Below the pieces are notes generated by a model that was not told the origin of the DNA, made no database searches, and worked only from the letters and a program-made list of their open reading frames with translations. A stretch of 64,000 nucleotides of DNA from Timema cristinae. Lineage: Eukaryota; Arthropoda; Insecta; Phasmatodea; Timematidae. Of this stretch, positions 11,901 through 21,800 are shown piece after piece (the stretch's first letter is position 1; each line of letters opens with the position of its first letter). The stretch covers positions 28,851,048 through 28,915,047 of the forward strand of contig JBCFYV010000001.1 of NCBI GenBank assembly GCA_039000515.1, given 5' to 3'. The position numbers and the translations under genes were made by a program.

Positions 11901-13261
11901 CTAATAAAGGTGGACAGAGTAAAATATTTTGAAAGCATGATTGAGGAGAATAGTGGGTGTGGATAGGATCTAATAAGAAGATGCCAGCAGGGAAGTTGTT
12001 CTATAAGTGTGTAACTGAGAACTGCTATATAAAAGAGCCCTTGAAGTGCTGTATTGCAAACTGCAAGCCCATCAGTCCCTTCTCCAGCAGAAGGAAGTGA
12101 AACACCAACTGGACACTGGAAGCATGGCTAGAGGTGAATCATGGTCACCTAGATACTGTTGCTAGATTTATTTTCTTTGATTCTGTAGTTTTCTGTTCAC
12201 ACTTATGTATATGACTCTTGGTAGATAGATAGAGTGTTGTATTTATATTATATTCAATTATTGATTATATTATTATTGTGAATATAGAAAAAATAATAAT
12301 TAAGAAACAGGCAATGACATTATCTAAGTGACCATGATTCACCTCTATACATGCTGTCATAGTTCAGTTGGTGTTATACTCCCATCTGCTGAAGAAGGGA
12401 ATTGATGTACCACAAAAATTTCATAATTATGTGTTTTTAATTGTGAATTTGAGCCCTACAGTTTTCTGGTATGTGTATAAGCCTTGCCTTATATGTTTTT
12501 TTACTTTTAAATCTAAAATAGCCATTTAGTGCCATTTTAAATTTGAAGGACCGTATAGGGTGTACTTTATACCCATAGTCACATAAAAAATTGCAGCAAA
12601 AACATGCACATTGGTTGTAAGAAAGACAATTAAAGTGGCGGTCATGAGGATAAAATTTGTGAGGAGCATGTTAGCTGTCACAAGTAAAAAAAGGATTAGA
12701 AAATAAGTTATCTAGGAAAGAACGGGGGTACAGGTGTACACAAACTAGTAAAGATAGCAAAACTGATATGGGATGGTCATGTAATGATTAAAAAGGAGAG
12801 AATACTAAAGAGAATTATGGAGATGAAGTAATGGGTGTGCAAGTCAAAGTGAGAGAAGAAAGGAAGTTGGCAACATTTTATTTTACTAAACAGGTTGGAA
12901 ACAAATGATGATTATTTTTGGTTTCTTCCCATCAAATTTATCTCTAAATAGGCACTCTTTCCTTCATAAATTAGAATAGGTTTGTACTGGAAGGTAAATT
13001 TTCTTCAGCAGACATGGTGCTAAAAAAACCCCAATATAGTTGTATGCTTTATGTTCACCTCTTACAAACCACATCTACTTTAAATGTTGAGTCAATTTTA
13101 TTTGGATATGCCATGTATTCACTGGAGCTACATATCATTTCCTGGTGTGCCAACCTTTCTTTAGTATTTGATTGAGGCAACATGTCTGTCTGTTTCAGCC
13201 TGGAGATGTGATTGAAAGTGAGATTGATGGGATTGGCAAAATGAAGAATCAAGTGGTGTAA
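5627..13261 (+). CDS. FAHD2: FAHD2-like fumarylacetoacetate hydrolase domain protein, 3' half of the gene (frameshifted)
   Basis: This is the C-terminal half of a fumarylacetoacetate hydrolase (FAH) superfamily enzyme, closest to FAHD2. The family acts on 2-keto or oxaloacetate-type acids with a divalent metal, but the exact FAHD2 substrate is not settled. Three exons are visible: 5627-5957, 10986-11073 and 13199-13261. Splice sites are GT-AG; intron phases are 2 and 0. Diagnostic blocks are [11 protein letters not shown] (metal-ligand E-x-E), [46 protein letters not shown] and the C-terminus GKMKNQVV. Upstream exons are not in the window. After DTFCP the frame shifts by one base at the C run 5809-5812, and the homologous protein ([13 protein letters not shown]) continues in the next frame. 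Either the gene is damaged or the assembly lost one base. The intron 5958-10985 hosts a DNA transposon. Confidence 0.9.
7091..7546. repeat. Foldback MITE-like element
   Basis: Inner arms at about 7231-7298 and 7367-7433 are imperfect reverse complements sharing GATATTAGCAT and GCAGAAAACTAAACTCT. Outer ends AAAGTAGATAAGCAA (7091) and TTGCTTATCTATCTTTT (7530) are also inverted. It sits in the FAHD2-like intron next to the DNA transposon at 7728. No coding capacity. Confidence 0.6.
7728..10961 (-). mobile_element. DNA transposon with 4-bp target duplication (Sola-like), decayed
   Basis: Terminal inverted repeats match at 20 of the first 21 or so bases: left GGGTTATTGTCTACAAACTG (7728), right CAGTTTGTAGACAATCACCC (ends 10961). 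They are flanked by the 4-bp direct repeat AAAT (7724-7727; 10962-10965). The interior carries minus-strand transposase remnants at 8132-8800 and 8927-9511, with smaller pieces up to 10411. They share DF(S/A)ENYS, QYxN and HGKxxxDGxG motifs with the element at 16693-21058. The 3.2-kb element lies inside the FAHD2-like intron in the opposite orientation. The 4-bp duplication and TIRs suit the Sola superfamily, but I could not confirm the assignment. Confidence 0.85.
8132..9511 (-). pseudogene. Decayed transposase of the 7728-10961 element
   Basis: Two minus-strand open stretches read in the order 9511 to 8927, then 8800 to 8132. The first contains [17 protein letters not shown] and [13 protein letters not shown]; the aspartate of DFSENY is a candidate first catalytic acid. 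Between them a broken stretch still reads [20 protein letters not shown] and [18 protein letters not shown]. The second has [20 protein letters not shown] and ends near CQNQI. It is out of frame between the blocks, so no intact protein can be made. Pieces further upstream (9800-9985, 10205-10411) may be its N-terminal region. Confidence 0.8.
10986..11073 (+). CDS. FAHD2: FAHD2-like exon (penultimate)
   Basis: Acceptor TTTTTTTTAG ends at 10985; donor GTAAAT starts at 11074. It begins in phase 2 and ends in phase 0, and encodes the strongly conserved [20 protein letters not shown] block of the FAH fold. Confidence 0.93.
11160..11216 (+). repeat. SINE 3' tail fragment
   Basis: GTGTATAACCTGAACAGGTAG matches the shared 3' tail of SINE families A and B. 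The rest of the element is missing. Confidence 0.5.
11690..12870 (+). pseudogene. Degraded non-LTR retrotransposon (LINE) reverse transcriptase remnant, interrupted
   Basis: Near 11745-11830 the translation reads [20 protein letters not shown], which resembles the reverse transcriptase ADD catalytic motif and its following segment. [17 protein letters not shown] follows at about 11910-11957, matching the usual LINE KYLGSxI context. After a foldback insertion, about 12740-12830 reads [18 protein letters not shown], similar to the LRWFGHVxRM region near LINE C-termini. Frames are broken throughout. Assignment rests on motif memory only. Confidence 0.6.
12071..12407. repeat. Imperfect foldback element inside the LINE remnant
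   Basis: The left arm (about 12071-12160, containing AGGTGAATCATGGTCACCTA) is complementary to the right arm (about 12309-12407, containing AAGTGACCATGATTCACCTC and GCTGAAGAAGGGA), with small differences. The LINE remnant resumes after it, so it probably inserted into the LINE copy. Confidence 0.6.
13199..13261 (+). CDS. FAHD2: FAHD2-like last exon and stop codon
   Basis: Acceptor GTTTCAG ends at 13198. It encodes [20 protein letters not shown] followed by TAA at 13259-13261, the expected C-terminus of the family. Its last 42 bases are repeated 65 bp downstream. Confidence 0.93.
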   Translation, partial: PGDVIESEIDGIGKMKNQVV

Positions 13262-13335
13262 GAATTGGAAGCCCGTGAATGAAAGAGATTGATGAGATTA
13301 TCAAAATAAGGAACCGTGTGGTGTAAGAATTGAAA
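13220..13335 (+). repeat. Two-unit tandem duplication spanning the FAHD2-like stop codon
   Basis: GAGATTGATGGGATTGGCAA at 13220 recurs as GAGATTGATGAGATTATCAA at 13285, a 65-bp period. Both copies run through GTGGTGTAAGAATTG, so the stop codon context is duplicated. The second copy is in the 3' UTR and has diverged. Confidence 0.8.
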
Positions 13336-13699
13336 TAATCCTGCCTTTCGAAAGAAACATATTCACAGTGTGAATAAATTTGATTACAAACTATTTGTCG
13401 ATTACTGTGCAAATTAAAACAATTTATCTGTTTGATTAATTACTAACATTCTGACAAGTCGTGAATGCCAACTATGTAATTATACGATTTTTATTACTTA
13501 AGTTTTTTTTATCATATGCATTTTTACTAGCCATATAATTAATAAGAACATCACCCAAAAGTAATGTTTAATAGGGATGAGCAAAGCCTTGAAAAATTTA
13601 TTGCTTCAACAATAAAATATTGTGACAGTTAAAAACCAAAATAATGGTCAATTATTGCCATTTGGTGAGGTTTGAAAATGAATTCAACTATAGGTATTT

Positions 13700-13900
13700 G
13701 TGAAAGAAGAGTCTTATGTTAGTTTTGGCATGTTAAGAGGATGAAAGTAGATGGAGTGACTGAGCAAATAATATTTCTTATATTATTTGAAGGTAGAGTT
13801 TGTGGGTAGTCCATTTAAGACGTGGTTAAATGTTGAGTATGAATATGTGAAAAAGAACATTTGAGAGTTTTAAGAATAAAATAGGATGTATGAATGTTGT
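13700..13900 (+). pseudogene. Second LINE 3'-end remnant
   Basis: Translated pieces read FWHVKRMKVDGVTEQI, then a GRVCG-like stretch, and EYEYVKKN. These resemble the conserved WFGHVxRM...GR.K.W region near the C-terminus of many LINE reverse transcriptases. Several frame breaks; no wider context. Confidence 0.45.
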
Positions 13901-15657
13901 GAAGCAAGGTAAAATAGATGTATGAATGTTGTTGAAGCAAAGGGAGTATGCAAACATAGCAAAGTGTGGATGGAAATTATAAAGTTGTTTCTTGCCTACC
14001 TCAACATGAAAATCCACAGAACATGAATAAATAAAATTATGATAAAAAATATGAAATTGCATCAATCTGCATTTTAGATTAATGTTGAAAAAAGATAGAA
14101 GGACAAGGCCTACAGTTTTCTTCTATTCTCTTTTCAATGTTTAATATAAAATGCTATAACAATGGTTTATTAATTTTTCTATAAAGCTAAATGACATTTT
14201 AATCGTTTGATCAAACTTGGAACTAATGGCATTCATCTGTAAAGAGGGGCGAGGAATGTGGTGAATTAATAGTTTAAGGTCTGGTTGTTGAGTTCATAAT
14301 TAAATTGTGTTTGGATGAACCACCAATAAGGGGCCATCCTTAAATTATATACAGGTTTTGGGGGTGGGGGTGTTTCAATTTTCCTATGAGGAGGGCCAAA
14401 AAAAAAGGAGGGGAGGGATCAGAATCCATCTTGCTTAAGGTTTTACTTTCTCATATCAAGAGAAAGTATTGTGATTGTGAAAAAACTTATCTCGAGATTG
14501 GTATTTTTACTTATATGTATATCTAAAGGGTGTTTGACATTAACTTGTATACTTGTTTAGGGGGAAAATTTGGCTATGGGTAATTTACTAATCACATTTT
14601 GCATATAACAATAATAATGTATAATTATTTATATAAAATAAATTAATTTAAGGATAGTTTACTTACAACAAATTATAGAAAATTGGAATGATTTGGAAAT
14701 TGACCTTGAAGATTAAATTCAAAATGTGACTATGTGAATAGTTTTTTTTTAACGAAAAATAAGAATACATTTTTATAAACTAATAATTTAAGGGTAGTTT
14801 TCAAATAAAAATTTGAATTATGTTTGATATATTTATCATCTGTTTCCGGTCAGTTTAGTAAAATGCCCATTTTCCTCTTTCTTCCATTTGTCTCCTTTCA
14901 CTTGAACATTTTCTGTTATCTGCTCCTCCCATCTCTTTCCTACATACTTCATTTCCAACATTTTCTTTTAACATCCTCTCTTTTTCCATGCCCATACAAT
15001 TTGTCTGGCTTTCTCTACTATCCCATGTACTCTCTGTACTGCCAGTCTTTCTGATATTTGAACAAGTTGGTTTAAATTAATATAAAGAGTGAATAGTGTG
15101 ATTAACAAGATGTGTTTATTTTTATGACAAACTTATTTAATGGTAGTTTACTAAGTAAGAACCTGTTATACATTTTTTTAATTTACGATACACAAGGTGA
15201 GAAAGTTTGTGCAATTGTGTTGTACAATTTTTTTTTACCATTGTTTATGGCGAGACAATATATATATTGTTAGAAAACATATATTAATGATAAATTTCCC
15301 TTATATTCCATTTGCTTACTACAATTAAAGTAGTGACAAATTTCTCTTATGACTCACTTTATTTCCAGTCCCTTTGTCTAAAGATAACTAAACTATTATA
15401 ATAATGTAATCTACCAGCAGATTGTATAAAATTACTTAAGAAAGGTGGGGGGGACGGGTCAAAAATCATGAAAAAAATATTGTCACCTATATACTTTATG
15501 AACAGCTCTAAAACAAATTCAAAACTGAAAAACAAAACATACTTTTATTTTTGTCTGAATATGATATTTTATCGAACATCTAAGGATTCAGAAAGTCCCA
15601 ACATTTTGAGTCCAGTTGACTTCAAACTAAATATCAATGTTAAAATGACCTCAAAAT
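13901..15657. other. AT-rich intergenic DNA with MITE-like fragments
   Basis: This is the interval between the convergent 3' ends of the FAHD2-like gene and MRPL35. GGGCCATCCTTAAATTATAT (about 14332) and TATATACTTTATGAACAGCT (about 15487) may be the ends of a decayed MITE. At 14849-14895 a fragment resembles the arm of the foldback at 57543. No exon seen. Confidence 0.4.
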
Positions 15658-15889
15658 TCATGGTAAGGGTTTCTTCCTGGTGACCAAGAACTCCTCCCGA
15701 GTGTGATAGGGTTCGTAAGGGTCGTCCACATAATAGCGAGGCTGCCGCCAGTATTTGGTCACCATCTTGTCTAGCAACCAGCTCTGGGTGGCGTTACAGA
15801 ACACATGCTTCCTCAGGCGACGCCGGAGGTTTTCCTTCTTCTTCCACAGTCTCTTGTGGCGCCCTGATCGGGTCCTAATCCACCCTCCC
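15658..15889 (-). CDS. MRPL35: MRPL35 exon 4 (last)
   Basis: Minus-strand acceptor TTATTCCCAG precedes 15889. It encodes [17 protein letters not shown] through [16 protein letters not shown] to the stop at 15658. One base completes the tryptophan codon split from exon 3. Confidence 0.95.
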
Positions 15890-18800
15890 CTGGGAATAAA
15901 AAAATAAAATAAATACAAATTATATGATTGGTTGGATAGTTAACATGAGTGACTCTGGCCCGGCAGGCTTTGGTGGTTTGGTCACTAGTCAATATTGATG
16001 AGAATGGTCTATCCTAGCCCAGGGGTTTACAAACTTATTAGACCTAAGGAGCCCTTGCACTAGAAACCCCCAAAAAATGCTATATAGTTTCCACTACCGG
16101 CTTGTTAGGCCTGTTATAGCTTCATATTCTTTATCATCTAACTTAGGACTAGGACAGGCACAACATCCAATCCCCGGCCGTTAATTTATCAAAGTGAAAG
16201 GGTAAATTCGCATTTCACCAATAATACATTTTTCGGCCATTAACGTGACACTTAACTCAGTAGGCAGACACGCTACTGATTGAGCTAAGGTGTCTGATCA
16301 CATTAATATTATGAACAAGAATGAAAAAAGACAACACATTTTCTGGTTGGACCTTTGGCAACGGCAAATAATTGTGCAATTGCTGGGGACAGTGACCACA
16401 TCCAGCCGATCCTAGAAAAATGTTCATATACAATACGTATTATTAATAAAATGAAATTAATTTACAAAAATATATTATAAATCATGAAAGAAGATGGAGC
16501 AAAACAATTTATATTAAAGATTGGAATCAAAGATTGTAATTATGTTGGATTATTTTACATTTTTAAAATAAAGCTAACTAGTATCAATTGGAGTATACAA
16601 AGCATCTGTAATCTAAATTTTTGAAAAATAATTAGGCATATGCTGAGCCTAAAAAATAATCTTAAAATTAAAGGGACCCTAAAGTCGCTTGTGGGTCATT
16701 CCATGTCAAATCAACCAAAAAAAATTCAAATTCACCATCACCGATTTCAACCAAACTCAAAATTCTGATAGTATCTATAGAAAAAGTGATTCCTAATTTT
16801 TTTCAGATTTTTTTCAGGTACTGTTTTTTATATACAGCTGCCAAAATATTTCAAAATTTGTAAAAAAAGACATGCATTATAATTTTGAATTGTCTGTAAC
16901 TTAGACCCTATTTAAGATAGAGAGCTGTATAAGGTCTCATTTTAAAGATCATTAACTGGGCTTTAAAATGATATTTAACATGATAGGGTCTCAAGCAATC
17001 TCATTTTACAAGCAATCATTTCTTTTTTGTTTTTTGAAAATTTCCAAAAGTAGTTTTTTTTAAATATGAAAAAAAAATTTTTGTTTATCCAACCTTTTTC
17101 AACAAATTCTGTAAGTTTCAAACTGGGATCATAATGGGATTATAAATAAACAATTTTTCATTGATAACATGTTGATTTTATACAGTCAACACTTGGCAGT
17201 ATGTTTTACAATCAACTATAGGCCTACACATTTTAATTTATTAATCTTAAATAATATTTATTATAATTATTCAATGACAATATTACTTACATTAATATTT
17301 ATTTAATAAGTTTTTAATTAATTGCGTAAGTAAATAAATTATAATTAATAAAGTCAAGTATAGCTTTACTTTATTTTTACATGGGAAGTGGTATTTTCCT
17401 GAACTGCACACAATGCATGCATGTTCTAACAGGCAGAGAACTATGAAGAAATCACCACATTGCTCAACCTTCACACAACCAATTAGTCAGTGTTCAGCTG
17501 TGGTGAGAGCAATCAGTGTTTAGGCATTTCTCTCTCTATATTGAATTAAAGTTACTTTCTATAAAGGTGTATGTGTTTGTCTTTAGACTATTAGTGAATG
17601 TGAATATTCTATGATTGGGACATTTTATTTTGTATAAGTTTTAGTGATTTTTTTAACAATACAACTTTTATTCTTTGTTTAAATCTGAATATTTTTTAAT
17701 TCATTGTAAGAGAAGTTATAAATATGGATGGATCAACATCAAAGACAAAAGTGAATTTGTTTTGTTGCAATCCACTCAATAAACCAAAACATAATTATCA
17801 CAATAAGAACTTGAGATTGGTGAATAATAATCTGCTACACAAGTTCAGTTCAAAGATTAAGTCTGGTGATAAGATATGTGACAGTTGTCACAAATTATTG
17901 TCAAATTCTGTGAATAAAGATCAATCTACAGAGACTCCCTCTGATGATACAGATGATGATTCACACCAAGAAATTAATATTTCTTCTCCTGAAAAAGCGG
18001 ATGCTCTGGCTTGTTTGAACCGTAGCCTAATTGCTATAAACGAGTCACCGATAAAAAAGCACAGATTATTAGAAAAGATATACCCAGCAGAAAAGCTTAA
18101 AAGAGTAAGTGAAGCTTTTAAATTCAAAGTGCTGGAAACCAGTGACACTTCTGATAGTTTGGAAACTCCTTCCCCTGGTGATGAAATACTTCTCCAGATG
18201 AAAGAAAAGTTTCGAACAACTACAGATAAAAGTGTGATTATGCAAATCCTTACTACATTACCTTATAGCTGGACCGTACAGAAAATTCAAGATGAATTTG
18301 GTGTAGCTAATTACACAGCCCGTAAAGCTAAAATACTCCAGAAAGAGAAAGGAATTATGTCATACCCTGATTCAAAACCTGGAGAAACATTGAAGCCAGA
18401 AATTGCTGCAAAAGTACAATCTTTTTATGAGAGTGAAGAAGTGAGCCGTATCATGCCAGGGAGGAAAGACTTTGTCTCGGTTAAAGTATGTGGAAAACGG
18501 GAGAATATCCAAAAACAACTTATCCTATGTAATTTAAAAGAACTGTTTGTACATTTTAGGGAGAAACACTCAGATATTAAAATTGGATTTTCTAAGTTTT
18601 GTGAACTTAGGCCAAAATACTGTGTTCTGGCAGGAGCAAGTGGTACACACAGTGTCTGTGTGTGTACAATACATCAAAATGCTAAGTTGAAGGTAGCACA
18701 GTGTAAATTCCCAGAATTAAGAGAAGGTGAAAAACTGATAAAAACATACCAAGATGCTTTACAAACATTGATATGTGATAATCCATCTGAATCATGCTAC

Positions 18801-21800
18801 TTTGGTGAATGTTCAAACTGGCCAGGAGCAGATGTTTTACAAGCTAGGCTGGAATATTGTTTTGAAGTAAACTGTCTTGAGAATGTGACATTCAAGCAGT
18901 GGGTTATAATTGATAAGAACACCAGCTTAGAGACTTTCACTAAACCACGTGAGGAATTTATTAATGATTTTATTGAATCCCTTCCCAAACTTCTGAGACA
19001 CAGTTTTATTGCAAAACAGCAATCGTCATTTCTTAGTCATCTTAAGGAGGTACTAAAAGAGGGTGAGTTCATAGTGCTTTGTGATTTTGCTGAGAATTAC
19101 TCCTTTATCTTGCAAGATGCTGCGCAGGGATATCATTGGAATAATGCACAAGCAACAATTCATCCATTCTCCATCTACTCAAGAAGTGACCTAAGCGGCG
19201 AGTTGCAGCATACCAGTTTCGTAGTTATTTCTGACTGTCCTATCCATGACACCATTGCTGTTCATTGTTTTCAACGGGTACTCATGGATTTCATGAGGTC
19301 GCACTTTACTCCAACTCCATCGAAAATATACTACTTTTCCGATGGATGTGGAGCACAGTACAAGAACCGACTTAATTTCTTTAACCTGTGTTTACATGAG
19401 GAAGACTTTGGGGTCAAAGCAGAGTGGCATTTCTTTGCAACCTCCCATGGGAAAAGTTCATGTGATGGGATTGGTGGCACTGTGAAGAGACTGGCTGCAA
19501 GGGAAAGTCTACGCCTTGTTTATAATGAGCAAATCATGACACCCCGGCAGCTTTATGAGTGAGCTAAAGTAAAAATCAGTTCCATGCACTTTGCATACAG
19601 CACAATCCAGAAGCATAAAAATGAAGAAATGATCTTGAAGGACCGGAAGATATCTGCCCAGACTATTGAAGGCACCTTGAAACTGCACTGCTTTATCCCT
19701 TTAAGTAAGAGTAAAGTACTCACTAAACTGTACTCCTTCTCAGCATCTTCAAGGGAGGCAGAAACAACAACAAGGTGTGATGATGAACTAGACTTCACAG
19801 AAATCGTTGGTTTCGTGACATGCCTATATGGTGACTTCTGGTGGCTGGCGTGTGTTCTTGATTCATTTGAAGATAAGCAGGAATTCAAAGTGAGTTTCCT
19901 TCATCCCCATGGTCCAGCTCCTTCAAATTTCACATACCCTACAGTACCTGACATTCTTCGTGTGCACCGAAGCAGCATCCTCACGACAGTGGATCCATTA
20001 ACAGCAACAGGAAGAGTTTACACATTGACAAAGGCCGAGACAGAAAATGCAACCAGAAAACTTTTTGCAGTGAAACAGATGTGAAGTTTTGAAGTAGTTT
20101 CAGTAGGTACTTCAAATTATTTTTATAACAAATTGGAAAAATACAAAATTACACAGTGCATGTAGTTTTAAAATTAGGTTTTCATATGATCCCAATAAGA
20201 TCCCATTTTGAAACTTTCAGAATTTGTTGTAAAAGGTTTGATAAACATAATATAATGTAACCATGACCGAGACAAAAAAGGTAAATCTAGCATTATCAGA
20301 CAAGTGTGGAAAAATTTAAAAGAAAAAAAAGAGTATCAGTACATTCTAAAATAAAGTGATTTTGTAAGTGTAAACATGAATACAGAATCTTATACGTTAC
20401 TGAATTTGGGATTGAATTAGGCTAGAATACAATTATTTTAACATATTTAGATGCTTATTTTGGTTATTTAATATTAACATTGTTTGGAAGAACATGTGTG
20501 GCATTTTTACACAAACCAAATGAATACCCTGCCAGTCATGGATCGTCAAACTGGCAAGTAATTAGCACATTAACAGTTGCATCAACTTATGCTATTTATG
20601 TTTTTATAATAATCCCATTACGATCCCATTATGAAACTTTCAGGATATGTAGAAAAATAATGTATATTTAGCATATATTTTTTTAAGAATTTTTTAAAAT
20701 CTACTTTTTTTAATATTCAGAATTTAAAATTTCTTTGAATGACCTTGAGATTTTAAAAAATATAAAATTTGCATGTGTGATATCAAATGAAAGCCCAATT
20801 AAAGATCTTTCAAATGAGCATAATTCAGGACTCTAGCAGAATTAGATCCAGAGTTATTGTCAGTTAAGGTTTGCTCAGCAGATCAAAAATCATGTTTTTT
20901 TAAAAATTTCAAAAATTAATAACTCAAAAATGGATGCAGTAAAAATTCTTAGAAAAAATTATACTTGTTTATAATGATGAATTCTACAAATATACCAAGT
21001 TTCATAAAAATCAAAATGGTCGGTTTGAGAGCCTGGTTGATTTGACATGGAATGACCCTTGTGGGAGTTTAACGTTGCCGAGTTTAGGTCCCTTTCCTAG
21101 AAAGAATAAATCAAGAAGATTCTAATAATAAATATACATACATAGCTCAAGGTTTTTTATATTAAAAATGTTTCATTACATATTTTGAAATAGTTGACTA
21201 TTTTAAATATTATTCTTAAAATAAATTAAGTTGGCAATGATCCAGATATTAAGATTAATATATATGGAGATTGGTTGTCAGCTGTGTTTGTTTACATCCG
21301 ACTTGAATTGAAGTGGCAGTGCATTAACATTACAAAATACACTCACTTTGAATTTGACGAAAATTGGCCACCGGAGGTTGATTTTTAAAGATTGATTTGG
21401 ACCGTGAGTATTTTGTAAGTGTTATTAATAATGAAGAAATGGTACTTAAAGGCTTTCCGGAAGCAATTGTTCCTCCTGGCCTTACTTCTAACAGAAAAGA
21501 TTAGGACTTTCTATCAGGAGGGGACCGAAGATCTGCTTTGTCCGAGACCTGTGCATGACAAAAGTTTAAGGAAGAGACGGTTAGAAGAGCAAGTTGATGA
21601 TCCAAAACCTGGTAAAAGTATTTCATCTGTATCTCTTACGTTGAAACGTAGAAAACACCTAATTTAGTGTATATTTAATGAATAAAGTATTGTGAAATAA
21701 AACTATGTGCGTTGTTTACACTAATCTGATTGTAAATTCTTATTCATCATGAAATTTTGTTAATAATTAACCCATGCATCGTCCTTAACTCATAAATTCA

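Noticed and set aside
17724..20084. Long open frame considered as a host gene
   Set aside because: It lies between matching TIRs and target duplications and has a transposase-like core, so it is mobile-element cargo.
21419..21667. 82-codon frame as a real gene
   Set aside because: Homologous-looking sequence is split over two frames, no splice partners fit, and GGGAC inverted motifs suggest an old mobile element; kept only as an unidentified fragment.
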